Shown piece by piece: positions 1 through 11,204 of a stretch of 64,000 nucleotides of DNA (positions are counted from its first letter, which is position 1; each line of letters begins with the position of its first letter). Source of the DNA: Dermanyssus gallinae. Its lineage: Eukaryota > Arthropoda > Arachnida > Mesostigmata > Dermanyssidae. The stretch is taken from contig QVRM01005500.1 in the NCBI GenBank assembly GCA_003439945.1, positions 26,396 through 90,395 on the forward strand, written 5' to 3'. Made by a program: the position numbers and the translations under genes. The notes beneath the pieces are model-generated. The model was given only the letters and a program-made list of their open reading frames with translations, did not search any database and was not told the origin of the DNA.

Positions 1-1014
1 TGCTATTACTCGACTATCAAACGATTCGAAAAGACAAATGGTGTTTGCGCGGGGTCTCGATCGTTTTGTTCAAATCGCGTTGCATTCTGGCCAACATTTT
101 TCACTCGAAACCTCCAGGAGACGCAGTCCGGCGGCTCCTTTTTCTCTACGCACGCATTCTTCGTACACAGACTGAGCTACTGCCCCACCAGTAACGCTGG
201 CGTTGCAGCTGCCGCCACGCTCGAATCTTCAATTGAATATTTTCAAACTCTTATTTTTTCAAAGTCTCAACCCCTTCTAGTGGAAAAAAACTTTACCGCT
301 CTTGCTTCTTTTTGGGCAAAGGAGATAAACCACACACTGCAGGCCGGCTTCCGCCTTTCTCTCCCGTTCCGTAAGCTGTTCCGGGCAACAGCAAGTAGAT
401 ACCGTACAACACAACAGCACTGTTTGGCCGCATGCGATTAATGCAAGCCACTGTAAACTTTTCCGTCGTCTTCCCACTCGCCAAGTCACCTCATTACATC
501 GCATTACGCTCGAGCGACACCTGACGATGGTAGCGAGAGCTCGGGTTGCCGCCGACCTTCATTTTGTTATGTAATCGGTCGCCCGCTAAGACACCGCCTA
601 ATGCCTGCGCCTAACAAAGGATATATTTACGATACAGATCAGCTGGCCAAGTTCGAAGCAGCCAGCTCTAAGTTCAACGCACGCTGCACAGAACCGGCGT
701 CTAAAGGCATACGCCACTTAACTTAAGCTCTCATTTGGATACATTTATTAAACAATTTATTTGTATGTTCCCCGTGCGCTTATTCATCGTACGTATCAAC
801 GTATTTTCGGAGTTTAGATAGACAAAAGAAATTCGTAGATGTAATTCAATGTTCATCTGTTAGAGCTGCCTTTTTACAACTGCGTCATGGCAAGTTTTAT
901 TTCAGTAGAATCTAGTTTTCGTATCGTATGCCACATTTTGTCTTTTCGTATACAAACTTACAGCTTACTTCACCTTGAGTCACCCAACGACGTAATATTA
1001 TACTGCTCGTAGGC
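1..1014. other. No gene recognised
   Basis: Both strands were read. Only short unrelated open frames are present, with no recognisable domain, RNA gene or mobile-element terminus. Confidence 0.6.
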
Positions 1015-1660
1015 TTATGTATGAGGGGTGCTTAAATTAGAAGCGCTTTCCTCCGAGATGTCTTTTAGCGGACCACGCTGATGGAAGCCACAGGGCGACA
1101 TGTCCGGACTGTAAAACGAATGCTCGTGTTGCTCCCACTTTAGTTCCACCAGTACGCTTTGTGTGACTTTGGATATGTGTCGGCGCGCATTATTATGGAG
1201 CAGAATCACTTCCTTCTTGAGCAGCACAGGCATTTGATAGAGTTGCGTAGGCTACGGAGTCTCTCACAGTACCCGTCGCTGCTAATGGTGTGTCCGTGCT
1301 CCATGAGTACCAAACCTCGTACGTCGGAAGAAACGGTCTTTAGGTAAAGGTGACTACGCATGCTTTTGTTGCATGCTGTTCTGCATTGTGTCTAGCTCGA
1401 AGTGACGATACTAACGAAGATCAAACATCACCGACAAAGATCCGCTCCAAAACAAGTGGGGTCTTCACGATACCGAAACGGTGTTGCAGTGGTAACCCTA
1501 TGCGCAGTTTCTTTGCCGGTTTGCTGAGCTTCTTCGGAACCCATTGCGCGCGCTCCTTCCGGTCATCACTCAAAAATCCTAGGCCTTCAGAAAAACCAGC
1601 ACTCCACTTTTTTACTGACGTGTCGAACACACAGTCTCCCCCGTATACAGCCACCATCCG
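1015..1660 (-). pseudogene. Decayed mariner-family transposase
   Basis: This is a remnant of a Tc1/mariner-superfamily transposase read on the minus strand. The upstream piece (about 1657-1421) carries a mariner-like N-terminal stretch with VKKW, then AQWVPKKLS and a segment leading to VLERIFVGD, which corresponds to the family's RIVTGDE region around the first catalytic Asp. The downstream piece (about 1233-1015) contains ILLHNNARRH (normally LHDNARPH, so the second catalytic Asp is replaced by Asn) and YSPDMSPCGFH (normally YSPDLSPCDFH, with the last Asp lost). Frameshifts separate the pieces and much of the N-terminus is missing. It cannot encode an active enzyme. The mariner assignment rests on the order and spacing of these motifs. 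Terminal inverted repeats were not identified. Confidence 0.72.
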
Positions 1661-2499
1661 GCAATGAATGTCAGCTTTTCGAACACGTTCCGCACTCAGA
1701 AATCTTGTTCGAAAATTAACACCTCACAGCTTCCTAATCGTCAAATATTGCCATTGGAAAGGCCACGATATCCTTACATGTGCTGCCGCGTACATAGACA
1801 GGACACACACCATTTGTGCTTGCACACACACTATTTGTATTTCTTATAATTGTTGTTGACTGCACCGGGTTGAACCGCATCTCAGTGTATCAGCAACTTT
1901 AATACACCAAACAGTATACACCAGTGCTTGGCGTATTGCCGGGTGGCCAACCCGTTTCTAACAAAGTAATGATACCGACATCACATGTATATATATATAT
2001 ATATATATATACTGCCGGGCACCCGTTCACGCACCATCCTGGAGTCGTTTCGCTGCCACATCGAGTAACAATGTTATTAGATTGATTCATTTCACGTTGT
2101 TTTCTTGGATGGTTTTTTTTAAGACAGCTTTTCATGGCACTGATAAATCGCTTGTAAAACCCACCTTATCGCAAGGCCTATGGAATGTTACAGTTCCATG
2201 TGGCTCTCTCGTGGCCAAGGTAGTTCTGGTCACTGGGACGATGACTCTAGTTTCATACATTCGTCAACTCAAGTATCTCTGCAAGGCGACTCTTCACTAA
2301 CACTCTTCACCGACTAGGGGTGGAGGAGTGCAGGGCGACCTACGTATCTGATCAGCAAAAGGTCTTACAATCTCTATGCTCGGTTGCTCACGTACCTTCG
2401 TTGCAAGCCGCATCGTTAAAATTGCCACGCTCTTTCTGCCAGCTTTATAGACTTTCCAATATGATAAGCTCCTTCTTTGGGATTAATAGACTTTCTAAT
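1661..2499. other. No gene recognised; short (TA)n
   Basis: Apart from a TA dinucleotide run at about 1986-2011, nothing recognisable was found. The last 200 bases may hold further decayed BEL/Pao sequence on the minus strand, but the match is too weak to annotate. Confidence 0.5.
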
Positions 2500-3985
2500 T
2501 GACCGACCTGTAGTTTGTTTCCACTGACGGACTCCTGGTAGACCACCGCTGCATACGCCCTGTCGCTAGCGTCGGCAAACGCGTGCAGTTTGTCGCGGCC
2601 ACCCACCGATAGGTGCCGCTGACTTGATATCGTTGAGCTTTGTAAGCTTCCCGGTCCATGCCAGCCATTTTCTTATGAGCTGGGGTGGGGGTGAGCTGGG
2701 GTGGGGGTGAGCTGGGGTGGGGGTGAGCTGGGGTGGGGGTGAGCTGGGGTGGGGGTGAGCTGGGGTGGGGGTGAGCTGGGGTGGGGGTGAGCTGGGGCTA
2801 TCAGCTAACAATGTCCATAATCGCAACTTCGGTCATCATCCAGGCGGGTACGAAGCCCATCCGGCGTCAACACAATATCATAAATACTCTTACTGTCAAC
2901 CTGACTGGATCAACCTTCAGAACCATCCTTTCTATCAAAGTTACAAAACTACTCAATTACTTGCAGCTTAAGATCGCCAACCTGAGTCTCATATGCGAAT
3001 GGCCAGATCACTGTTGTCTTCAGACGTCCGGTTGACTTAGAATGTAATAAGGATGTAGTTGCACGATCTGCGCTTATATCATCCCGTGTAGGCCCGGTGC
3101 TATAAGTGTCATTGCTCGTTATTTGCAGCATGGGTGAGGTAGCTAACGGGGCACCTATCCTCCTCCTCGAATGCTCAGGAGATGCCGGAGGGTCAAGTGC
3201 GCCTTGAGATGTTGATAGAAATCTGCACGTGGGCCACTGGTGTGCAGAATGGTGGCCAACGGGGCATTCAAGCGCTTTTCAATGTACGATTGGAGCAATT
3301 GGGCGTACAAACGAATGATTTTTCTAACAATTTCGTGTGCCTCAGCCTTCGTGGACATGAACGCTAAGTGGCTTTATATTTTTTAAAACATAGACTGCAT
3401 CGAGCGTGGGCCTTGCAATTCTTTCTTAGGTGTTCCGTAGGGTCACGCCTTGTGCATCTCGGTTAAGGAAGTAAAACATGACGCGGTGTTTTAACCCTAA
3501 CCGGTATTGAGAAGTGCAAACCAGAGATTTGGCCCTTTACTGTGGATCGTTCTTTGCTCATTCTCACTGACACCTTTGTCAGTGAGTCAACTTCTAAAGC
3601 GACAGTAGTATGGCTCGATCTTCTTCAACCCCACCTCAATAGGAAGTTTTTGTAAAACTGGATTTTTTCCACGTTTCATTTGATGTGTTGAGCGATAATG
3701 TGGCATACATTATGGTAGGGGAGCTTTAGGAAATTGTCGTTCGTTGAGATAATAATTATCTTCTGCTCTTGGCGCGCTTTTCACCACCCGTCTTTGGGCG
3801 GGGCGCCGAACGGCCCGCATCGCTGGTTGGTCCAACAATGCGTTTAACCGCCTTTCCATCCACACACACGCAGATATGTCAAAATACTTCATCTTCTACC
3901 GTTCTCTTGGTGTTCGCATCACCGGCATGGACAGCTGCTGCAATGGATTTATGTCTGCCAGTACAAGAAATGCATTTCACATTAC
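2500..3985 (-). pseudogene. BEL/Pao LTR retrotransposon remnant
   Basis: On the minus strand, about 3972-3880 encodes KCISCTGRHKS, resembling the CxxCxGRHH zinc knuckle of BEL/Pao Gag proteins. About 2675-2505 encodes RKWLAWTGKL, a frame change, then DKLHAFADASDRAYAAVVY. That segment closely matches the BEL/Pao Pol motif LHxFxDASxxAYAAVVY after the reverse transcriptase. Between them the frame is broken by many stops, so this is an old fragment. No LTRs, protease or integrase were recognised. The Pol motif is the stronger evidence; the Gag knuckle is weaker. A minisatellite lies directly upstream of the Pol stretch and separates the two motifs. The region from 3000 to 3370 on the same strand has open frames that could be element-derived but carry no motif I recognise. 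Confidence 0.55.
2677..2798 (+). repeat. 16-bp G-rich minisatellite, about 7.6 units
   Basis: The unit GAGCTGGGGTGGGGGT is repeated without visible variation from 2677 to about 2798. The G-runs of four and five on one strand are compatible with G-quadruplex folding. It lies inside the BEL/Pao remnant. Confidence 0.95.
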
Positions 3986-5086
3986 CCTGCCTAGGCCTGG
4001 CATACGTTTGTTATGTTTGAGTAATCTTGCTTCGCGGTGGTTCGCCAAGAAGTCTCTTGATCGTCGCGATTGGCCGACTTGCTGGACTAGCAGGAACTTG
4101 CGTCGTTATACACGACTTTCCTCTTTCGCGAGAAGTTATTTTTTTTGTCAAAAGTATGATTAATTACTAAAATCAACCACTAGTTAATCTTCTAAGCAGT
4201 CGTTAATCTCATCGGGTTTGCCGGGTGTATCGGGGTTAGTGTTGACTGTTGACCGCTATGGCTCTCGCGCCTTGACAGTCTATCCGCTAAAGACGCTACT
4301 GCCTCCGCCCACTGAGCAAGTGTTTCCGGGCCGTCCGCTTGTAGTCCTAATACAACACAATTTATCTGCATAGTTTGCGGATGTATCGGCTTCAGGGTCT
4401 AGCTCTACATTGCTATTAGCGCCGACGTAAGCTAAATAAAGCCCTTTTAGATCCACTGCACCTGTACACTCACTAACCAAGAGTCATTTCGCGCGCGTCG
4501 CACTTTCACCGCGCCGTGGGGCGTCCCGGTTGCCACCAACACTGAGGGGACGCACTGCACCAGCTCTCACCGAGCCTTGAAACGGAATCAGGGATAAAGA
4601 CATGCACGTGCACGATCGACGTTACATTAATCAAGCTGCATCATCATCACAGCACTGTATTCAGAGCTTGTGCCGCAACTCGTGAATCCTAACAACTACG
4701 TTATCTCAAGGAAGCGTATTCAAGTATCAACCCGCACAGCTGTCGCGATGTTTCGTACCTTTTCATTTGAACCCCGCTTACAATAATGTAGCTATATAAG
4801 CTTAAAGAATATTTATTTATTGTCAAGCATTAGCAGCGACTATTTTGCTTCTGCTCGCTTGCGCACACTCCCTCTTGTTTCTCTCTATTGAGATCTTTCT
4901 TTCTCTCTCGTTCTATCTGTCTGTCTGTCTTGGAACACTTCTCAAACTGCTGTCGGGACCGTGCATTGCTCGCTCGTAAGATGGCTCACTGTAATGGTAG
5001 TAAGTAGTTCAAGTGGTTATGCTGTAGTGCAGCAATCGTCACGGACGTCGTTAGCGATAATATTAGAAGTGGTAGTCGTAGTGAGT
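3986..5086. other. No gene recognised
   Basis: The region contains short unrelated open frames only. It holds a CT-rich tract at about 4890-4935 with a TCTG repeat. Confidence 0.5.
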
Positions 5087-5095
5087 GGTAGTCCG

Positions 5096-5285
5096 TCGAG
5101 CCCGGTGGCATGGTGGCTTGAGTCTGCGCCTCGCAACCGGAAGAGACACGTAGGTGCGCGGGTTCGAGCCCCATTGTTGCACCAATTTGTATTTATGGGG
5201 GTCCGTCTATGAAGCAATGTGAAAAACAGTTCTTTGGACGTTGGCTGGGGGTCAGCCCGAAAACGCTACTTTACTTTAGTTAGTC
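5096..5285 (+). mobile_element. tRNA-derived SINE, copy 1
   Basis: The copy is about 190 bp with a tRNA-like head. It contains a GGTGGCATGGTGG A-box-like segment near 5103, CGCCTCGCAACCGG, and a consensus RNA polymerase III B box GGTTCGAGCCC at 5161-5171. A tRNA-unrelated body follows (TATTTATGGGGGTCCGTCTA, then AAGCAATGTGAAAAACAGTTC) and ends in CTTTACTTTAG. It is flanked by a 9-bp direct repeat GGTAGTCCG (5087-5095 and 5286-5294), consistent with a LINE-mediated target-site duplication. Two further copies lie on the opposite strand at 22401-22583 and 60512-60689. The tRNA-like part is not a functional tRNA gene because it lacks proper stems and continues into the body. Confidence 0.88.
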
Positions 5286-5294
5286 GGTAGTCCG

Positions 5295-7300
5295 AATTAG
5301 CGTTACAAGTTGTAGTCGTATGAGTTAAAATGAATGTAGTAGTGGCCATGTGGGGCTAGCCCGCACCGCGCCTTTGCCTGCCGCCGCCACCACCACCACT
5401 AGGCGTAACCTAAGCCGAACTTTGTTGCCACCATTTTTGCGCCGCTGCTACTGCTGCTGATGCTACTCAGCTGTTTCGGCGGTCAAGATGTCAAAATGAG
5501 AGAGCGTTTTAATATTTAGTGGCAGGCAATATCGACTGCTTGCCCAATAGGCAATAACCGAATATTGCCGGACGATGCCGCAGCCTCGCCAAGCACAGAC
5601 AGCGGTGGTGACATACTACGGGCGTTTGTGACCGCCACATCGTCGCGACATCTTTGAGCAACATCGTCGTGTTGATCGTCGTGGTTGGTGACCGGACCGG
5701 TGGTCAATTGGTTGCTCGGCTGGCTGTCTGAGCAACCGACCGGCAGGCCGGCATTCTCTCCGTCTCGCCAAACTCACCGATTGGTGACGGTGTCGAGGTA
5801 TCACGCTGTTCCCCTCTTTCACAAGCTTTCCCTGCCCCATCTCGCACGGCCAACAGCAGCGAACAACTCAAAACCATGGGGTTGCCATTGCGATCGTTAG
5901 CAACCCAACCATCACTGGCGACAAAGCCTGCGTATGGTGGTGTGACCGGCGGGCCAGCGGCGGGTTATTGGTCCGACTGTGGTCACGAAAGCCCGCCGTT
6001 ACGCCTAATGCTGTTGTTGTTATGGCTGCTGTTATTGGTAGTTTCCTAACGAATTAATCGAAAACGATTACCACGGATTCCGGTCACGTCAGCGGGAAGC
6101 AGCAGGTGCTCTCCCTCTTCGTCCTGCCCATTCCCTTTCATGCCCTCGTCTTGCCTCTCCTTCCGCCACGGTGTGTCCTATGTGTCGACGAATCATCTAT
6201 CTATCAATGGGTCTGTCGTGTGGTTTTCGACAATAGCACAGCATCCTGTTCGAGGACAATTCGGACCACCCAGTCATGGCCTAGCGCTCTCTTGATCCAG
6301 TCGAGGCCGGTGCCATCCTTGAGCGCCTAGTAACTTCAAGCCCATTTACTCTCACTCACCCTCTATTTTGTCCTTGTTTCTGGTTCACTCTCGCTCGCTT
6401 GCTTTGTTGTTGATCACGCAAGCAGAGTATACTGTATCAAACCAGATCAGATGTGTCCAGAGCTTTTTCTTGCACAAGTGCCTTTCTTCGGCTGTCTCTT
6501 CTTTGTTCGGGCAGGTCGGGGCGACTCCTCAAACGGCGTTACCTTTCCGCTACCTACAGATTTCACCAGGCAATGTAATTAGTTACCGACATTTGCAGCC
6601 GACACATGACTGTGTCGCAACGAAAGATCAATTTCAGACAGGCACATCAAGTTTTCAATCATTACGGAAGAAAAGTGCCACCATCATTTATGTATTTACA
6701 TATAAGGCTCGTGAAAACGTTTTTCTGTTTCTTTTTCCTTTCTGTTTACAGTTCTGCACTGCCCGCTAGGGAGTAGATGAGTCTTCTGACGCCACCGGTG
6801 CACCTTAGACCGAAACGATCATTCACGCAACGCGTGCATTCTCCGAATCGCGCGACTCCCGCAACCCCCGGCTCCTTGTTAAGCTCGATATCAAAGCGCT
6901 TTTAACAGTATAACGTGCGATCATTCGATTAGGGTCGTTTCACTCCACACCCATTCAATTCAAACACACCTTTATTTTGTCAAAGGGGGGACATGTTTGC
7001 AATATTTACACTTTAATTTATACAACAATTAATTTACTCGTGCGCCGCTAAAATAGTTTGATACATTTGATGATTTAATAATCCGATAGTACATGCGATA
7101 GTCCGCTCTAGACTGCAGTTCCCAAACAGGGGGATAGTTCTTACCATCTATTATACCACTAGTTATATATGTACAATAGCATATCGGCACTATTCCCACC
7201 TAGCCCTGCTTAAGCAAGTTACTCTGTCCGCTACCGGTATGCAGCATGGGGGATCTTTTAGCATCACCTCTGTTTTGTCAGGTTGACAAACGTCCGGTAA
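5295..7300. other. No gene recognised
   Basis: GC-richer stretches around 5350-5950 and several open frames show no recognisable domain, splice pattern or element. Confidence 0.5.
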
Positions 7301-7663
7301 AGTTCCTTCGCTAACTCGCTAAACCTCTGGTATCTCGACGATGGCCTGTTAGAAGAAAGCGTTCGCACAATAGCTGAGGACAATATACGCGTTCTTGACT
7401 TCAGTGTTACTTCCAGTTTGGAACTAAGTTCGGCCACATGCGTGGCACACCTCTTTGATTCTACCCACAAGGGCTCCCCCGATATAACAATCACCTCAAA
7501 ACCTCCTGGCGGGCTTCAAGATGACCGCCAAGGACTTGAGTTACTGGATGGGCCTGTTTGCCTCGAAGGGCTCCTAGAAACAATCGAGCACTGTAGATTA
7601 AAGGTGAAGCATGCCGCTGTCATGCCTCTTCTGAGAGCCTGTCGGGGACTTGTGACCCAGTGA
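7301..7663 (+). pseudogene. LINE reverse transcriptase fragment, YLDDG family
   Basis: An open frame of about 120 codons runs from 7301 to a TGA at 7661-7663 without an ATG start. It contains LNLWYLDDGLL at 7319-7351. This is the reverse transcriptase catalytic motif C in YLDD form, where most LINEs have YADD or FADD. It is followed by TIAEDNIRVLDFS and, further on, LELLDGPV and LLETIEHCRLK, which fit the region after motif D. Both ends are truncated, so only the palm part of the RT remains. A related motif (LFYLDD) occurs at 53600-54557, and C-terminal parts of the probable same family occur at 23131-23748 and 49493-50468. It is read as a dead fragment. RT is supported mainly by motif C and its context. 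Confidence 0.62.
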
Positions 7664-7881
7664 TATCAGATTGACGTCCTTCTTTAAACAACGTCTGGTT
7701 TCATATAGTTTTCACCTGTTTTAAGCGTAACGGGTACGTAATATCATCATCATACACGTTTACTGGGCGCATTGGCTTAGCGAGTCATTCGTGATACATG
7801 TAACATATGTGTCGGGTTTTATACAGAAAATAAACCTGACGATTCCGGTCCATATAAATATATGTATATGTATACACCTGC

Positions 7882-7918
<37 letters not shown>

Positions 7919-8700
7919 CACTAAATTCCTGACATTGAGTATTGCTGTTGTTACGTTATTGTCGCTGTCTTGTTTGTCAAATTCCTCGCAGAAGCTACTT
8001 CACTCTTTACTTCATTTCGTCTGATACTGTACGTATACATAGCTCAATTTATGTCCTATTCGTAATATATTGAACATTATTGAGGGAACCGCTTCTTCGA
8101 CGCTCATAGCAGAAATCTCTTATGTATATATATATATATATGTGTGTGTGTGTACCTTCCATTCCTCCTAGAGATCCTAGATCCCTCAGCGTCATGCGGC
8201 CCACTGTGTTTTGCGTCATTCTGTGCTAAGTTCGTCTGCCTTACTCCCTTTCCCAGCCGGTTCTTGTCGCAGCTAGCTGCTTCACTCTAGACGCTGCATG
8301 TGAATTGAACGATATCCCGCTCCCTCGGAACAGGCGGGCCTGAAGCCTTCGTTTCCGACGTATTGGGCGGCACGGCATGGGCTGGCCGCGAAGTGGGCCC
8401 GTGAGTGAGTGAGAGAGCTCGGGAAGGTCTGCGCGTCACCAGCAGATTCGGTGTTGGATAGAAAACCCGCGCGCCACTTGAGAAAATAGGAGATCCGTCT
8501 TCGGTGGTTGTCATTGTAAATCCTTTTCCATTTGCTTATACGCACACATATTGTCTTGCAACGACTGCTGTTGTTGTTTTCGTTGTTGCGGTCGTCGCTG
8601 TTGCTGCTGCTCTTGTCGCTCGTTATGGTTATAGAAGTAAGGGAGCTATATTTGCTGGCTTTTCCTGCACTTGTCTCTCTGTCTGTCTGTCGGGTTTTGC
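7664..8700. other. Simple repeats, no gene recognised
   Basis: The region contains (TA)n runs at about 7884-7915 and 8123-8150, the second followed by (TG)n. There is no coding or RNA feature. Confidence 0.6.
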
Positions 8701-8707
8701 GCTCTCC

Positions 8708-8913
8708 AGGCATATGCGGCTATTGCTGCAAGTGTGGATGATGATGATGGACATCGCACCGCCAATGGATTGGCCGATGGGGCCATTATAAATGACGAAG
8801 ACGACGTTCAAATTGATCCAGATGCGTCTTCTTGGGACAAAGAAGAAGAAGAAGAACAAGAAGAAGACAAAACGACAGGGAAATTGTTTTCGTTTTACGC
8901 ACTGACGTGTTAG
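8708..8913 (+). other. Possible host exon, unproven
   Basis: A pyrimidine-rich tract with TCTGTCTGTCTG ends in CTCTCCAG at about 8709, which would make a good 3' splice site. It is followed by about 66 open codons rich in acidic residues: a DDDD run, NDEDDVQIDPDASSWD, then a Glu-rich run with EEEEE. The frame ends at a TAG. No domain is recognisable, and acidic repeats can arise from (GAT)n and (GAA)n simple sequence. It is equally likely to be chance. RNA evidence would be needed. Confidence 0.2.
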
Positions 8914-8919
8914 GTGAGC

Positions 8920-11106
8920 TGGCCTGCTACTCGCTCTACGTTGCGTTGTAAAGTGCGAGTATCTTCTTTTTCTCTTCGCGTCAAGATTTTCGCTTTTGGG
9001 CTAACCCCTTGTCATGGACTTTTCTGCTTCTTCATCCGCCGCCGCCATCACTAGGTAAGCCTCAACGATATAGCGACAATACCTAACCCCATCACCTCCC
9101 TTCCACCCTCCCTCCCCACTCAACGGCAGCCTATGCACGACGCAGCTGTCCACTTTTTAACCTCGTATGTTCGTTTCGTTATGCCACAATGACACAGCGA
9201 TTATAGTGCGTCTCGCCGGTCGACTGACGCGTCCCAGCTGCAGGAAATCGTCAAGAAAGAAGGCGTCCTACATATCTGAAGCATACGAGTTGAGCAAGTG
9301 TATATCGATTCCTTGTTGTTCGCCAAATTTTTTTCTTCAAGTGTAACATTGAGCATACAGCTCGTTTTCTAGTCCTTCTCTCGACAATTGTGTTCTCGCC
9401 CTACTCGATCCTATTGGAGGTCGTGTGTAGGCTGCCCCCTCATGTTGGCGCACGAATGGAAACGAGTCTGCGCCAGACGAAACACATGTAGGGCGGAACG
9501 GTTTTTCCCATAACCGAATTAAATGCATTGGAAATGCATGTTATAAGGAAACACATCTGCACCTCTCACATAGGGTGCGGACGGGCTTGTCGTCGAATTG
9601 ATGCTTGCCGATGCGATTATGTAGGTTTGAAAATAGGTACCCGGCCTAACCTGCGTACACTGCGCTACTTTTTTTTATGATATATATGATACAGCCAGAT
9701 TTCATCGGTATTGCTCTCGCTTTACTTCAGTGGCACCGTGCTACTGGTGTAATCGATGGTACTATACGTTCTGAGTTGCTCAAAATATAGGAAAATAGGA
9801 ATCTAAGATTATAAGGAAACTCTGACGGTCTTATAGCCTAAAGCATTGCACCGTCCGTAGTTTAGGACAAGCAGATATAACATGCCATTGGTGACTTTGT
9901 AAAAGAGCTTATGCGGAACAAATGCGTCATGGTGGTAGACAACGCTCAAAAGCTAAGGAGCTTTAAACGTAGGACTAAGCTTCCAAGCTACCAATCTTGT
10001 ACCCAATGTATACCGAACCTTCTCGGACAGGTAGATGCATTTAGCGAGTTGAACACAATTAACATCGATAGAAACACTATTTGTGAGAGGGATCTAAAAA
10101 TAAAGCAACAACTATAAGCTAGATTGACTGCGGCAAATATGGGTACAGATGACGCTCAACGAACAATTATAGCATTTCTTCGGCTATTCGGTCCAACATA
10201 GCTCGCAAACTCGATTGGTGGCGCAGACTCGCTGCGTGTCTGCCTCAAAAACACGATTCACGAAACATCATTCACAAGCGTGGGTAAAACGGCTGTTTTC
10301 ACTGCTGACAATCCCGGCTATCAAATATGACAACATTTCAATGTAAATAACAATAGAAAGACAGATAATAAGCGCAATTTCCGTTTCTCTCTCTCTCTTC
10401 TCGTTAGAAACGCCCCTTCAGTTATGTTCATAAGTACATGGAACTATTAGTATGTACACCTAGCATAACGTAAAGGGCTACTGCATTATCGATGCTCACG
10501 GATGCAACAGGACGCTTGTACGTAGTAATTGCAGACAAATACAATTCTCATTAATACATTTAATCACACATATACATGCCTAATGTTAGGCGGCGAACAT
10601 CTAAACGATCATTGCCAACCTCAATGTTTCTACGTTACATTATATAACTATTACGTTACACTATCTTTTACATATTGCCGCATATTGATTGTGTTTTTTT
10701 TTTGGCATGATTGGCATATTTTCTAAATCTAATACATTCGTACGCCTTGTTACATATGTATATGGAGTTCGATATGACGAGCTATCGGTTCGGTTCCGGT
10801 ACGATATACGACACACTGAATACTCTTGCGGATGTGCAGGTCTGTGAATTAACGTCATGAACAAATCATTAAGAAATGCATGATATTCGAGTGATATATA
10901 TATATATATATATACATATATAGGCGGTTTATTCATGAATACTTGCAAATAGAACTCAAAAGCATACAGCATCCCTGAAGCAAATCAAATTGGAAAGCTT
11001 CTCTTGAAGACAGAAGGATTGGAGTACGTTGGCGGAGCTGATACGCGGGCTACGTTAAATTTTTATAAATCCTACGTTCATTGGGGCACAGCTGTTTAGA
11101 CCCTTT

Positions 11107-11144
<38 letters not shown>

Positions 11145-11145
11145 C

Positions 11146-11204
<59 letters not shown>

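Noticed and set aside
277..504. Small open frames near the start as genes
   Set aside because: No domain, codon bias or splice context; typical chance frames.
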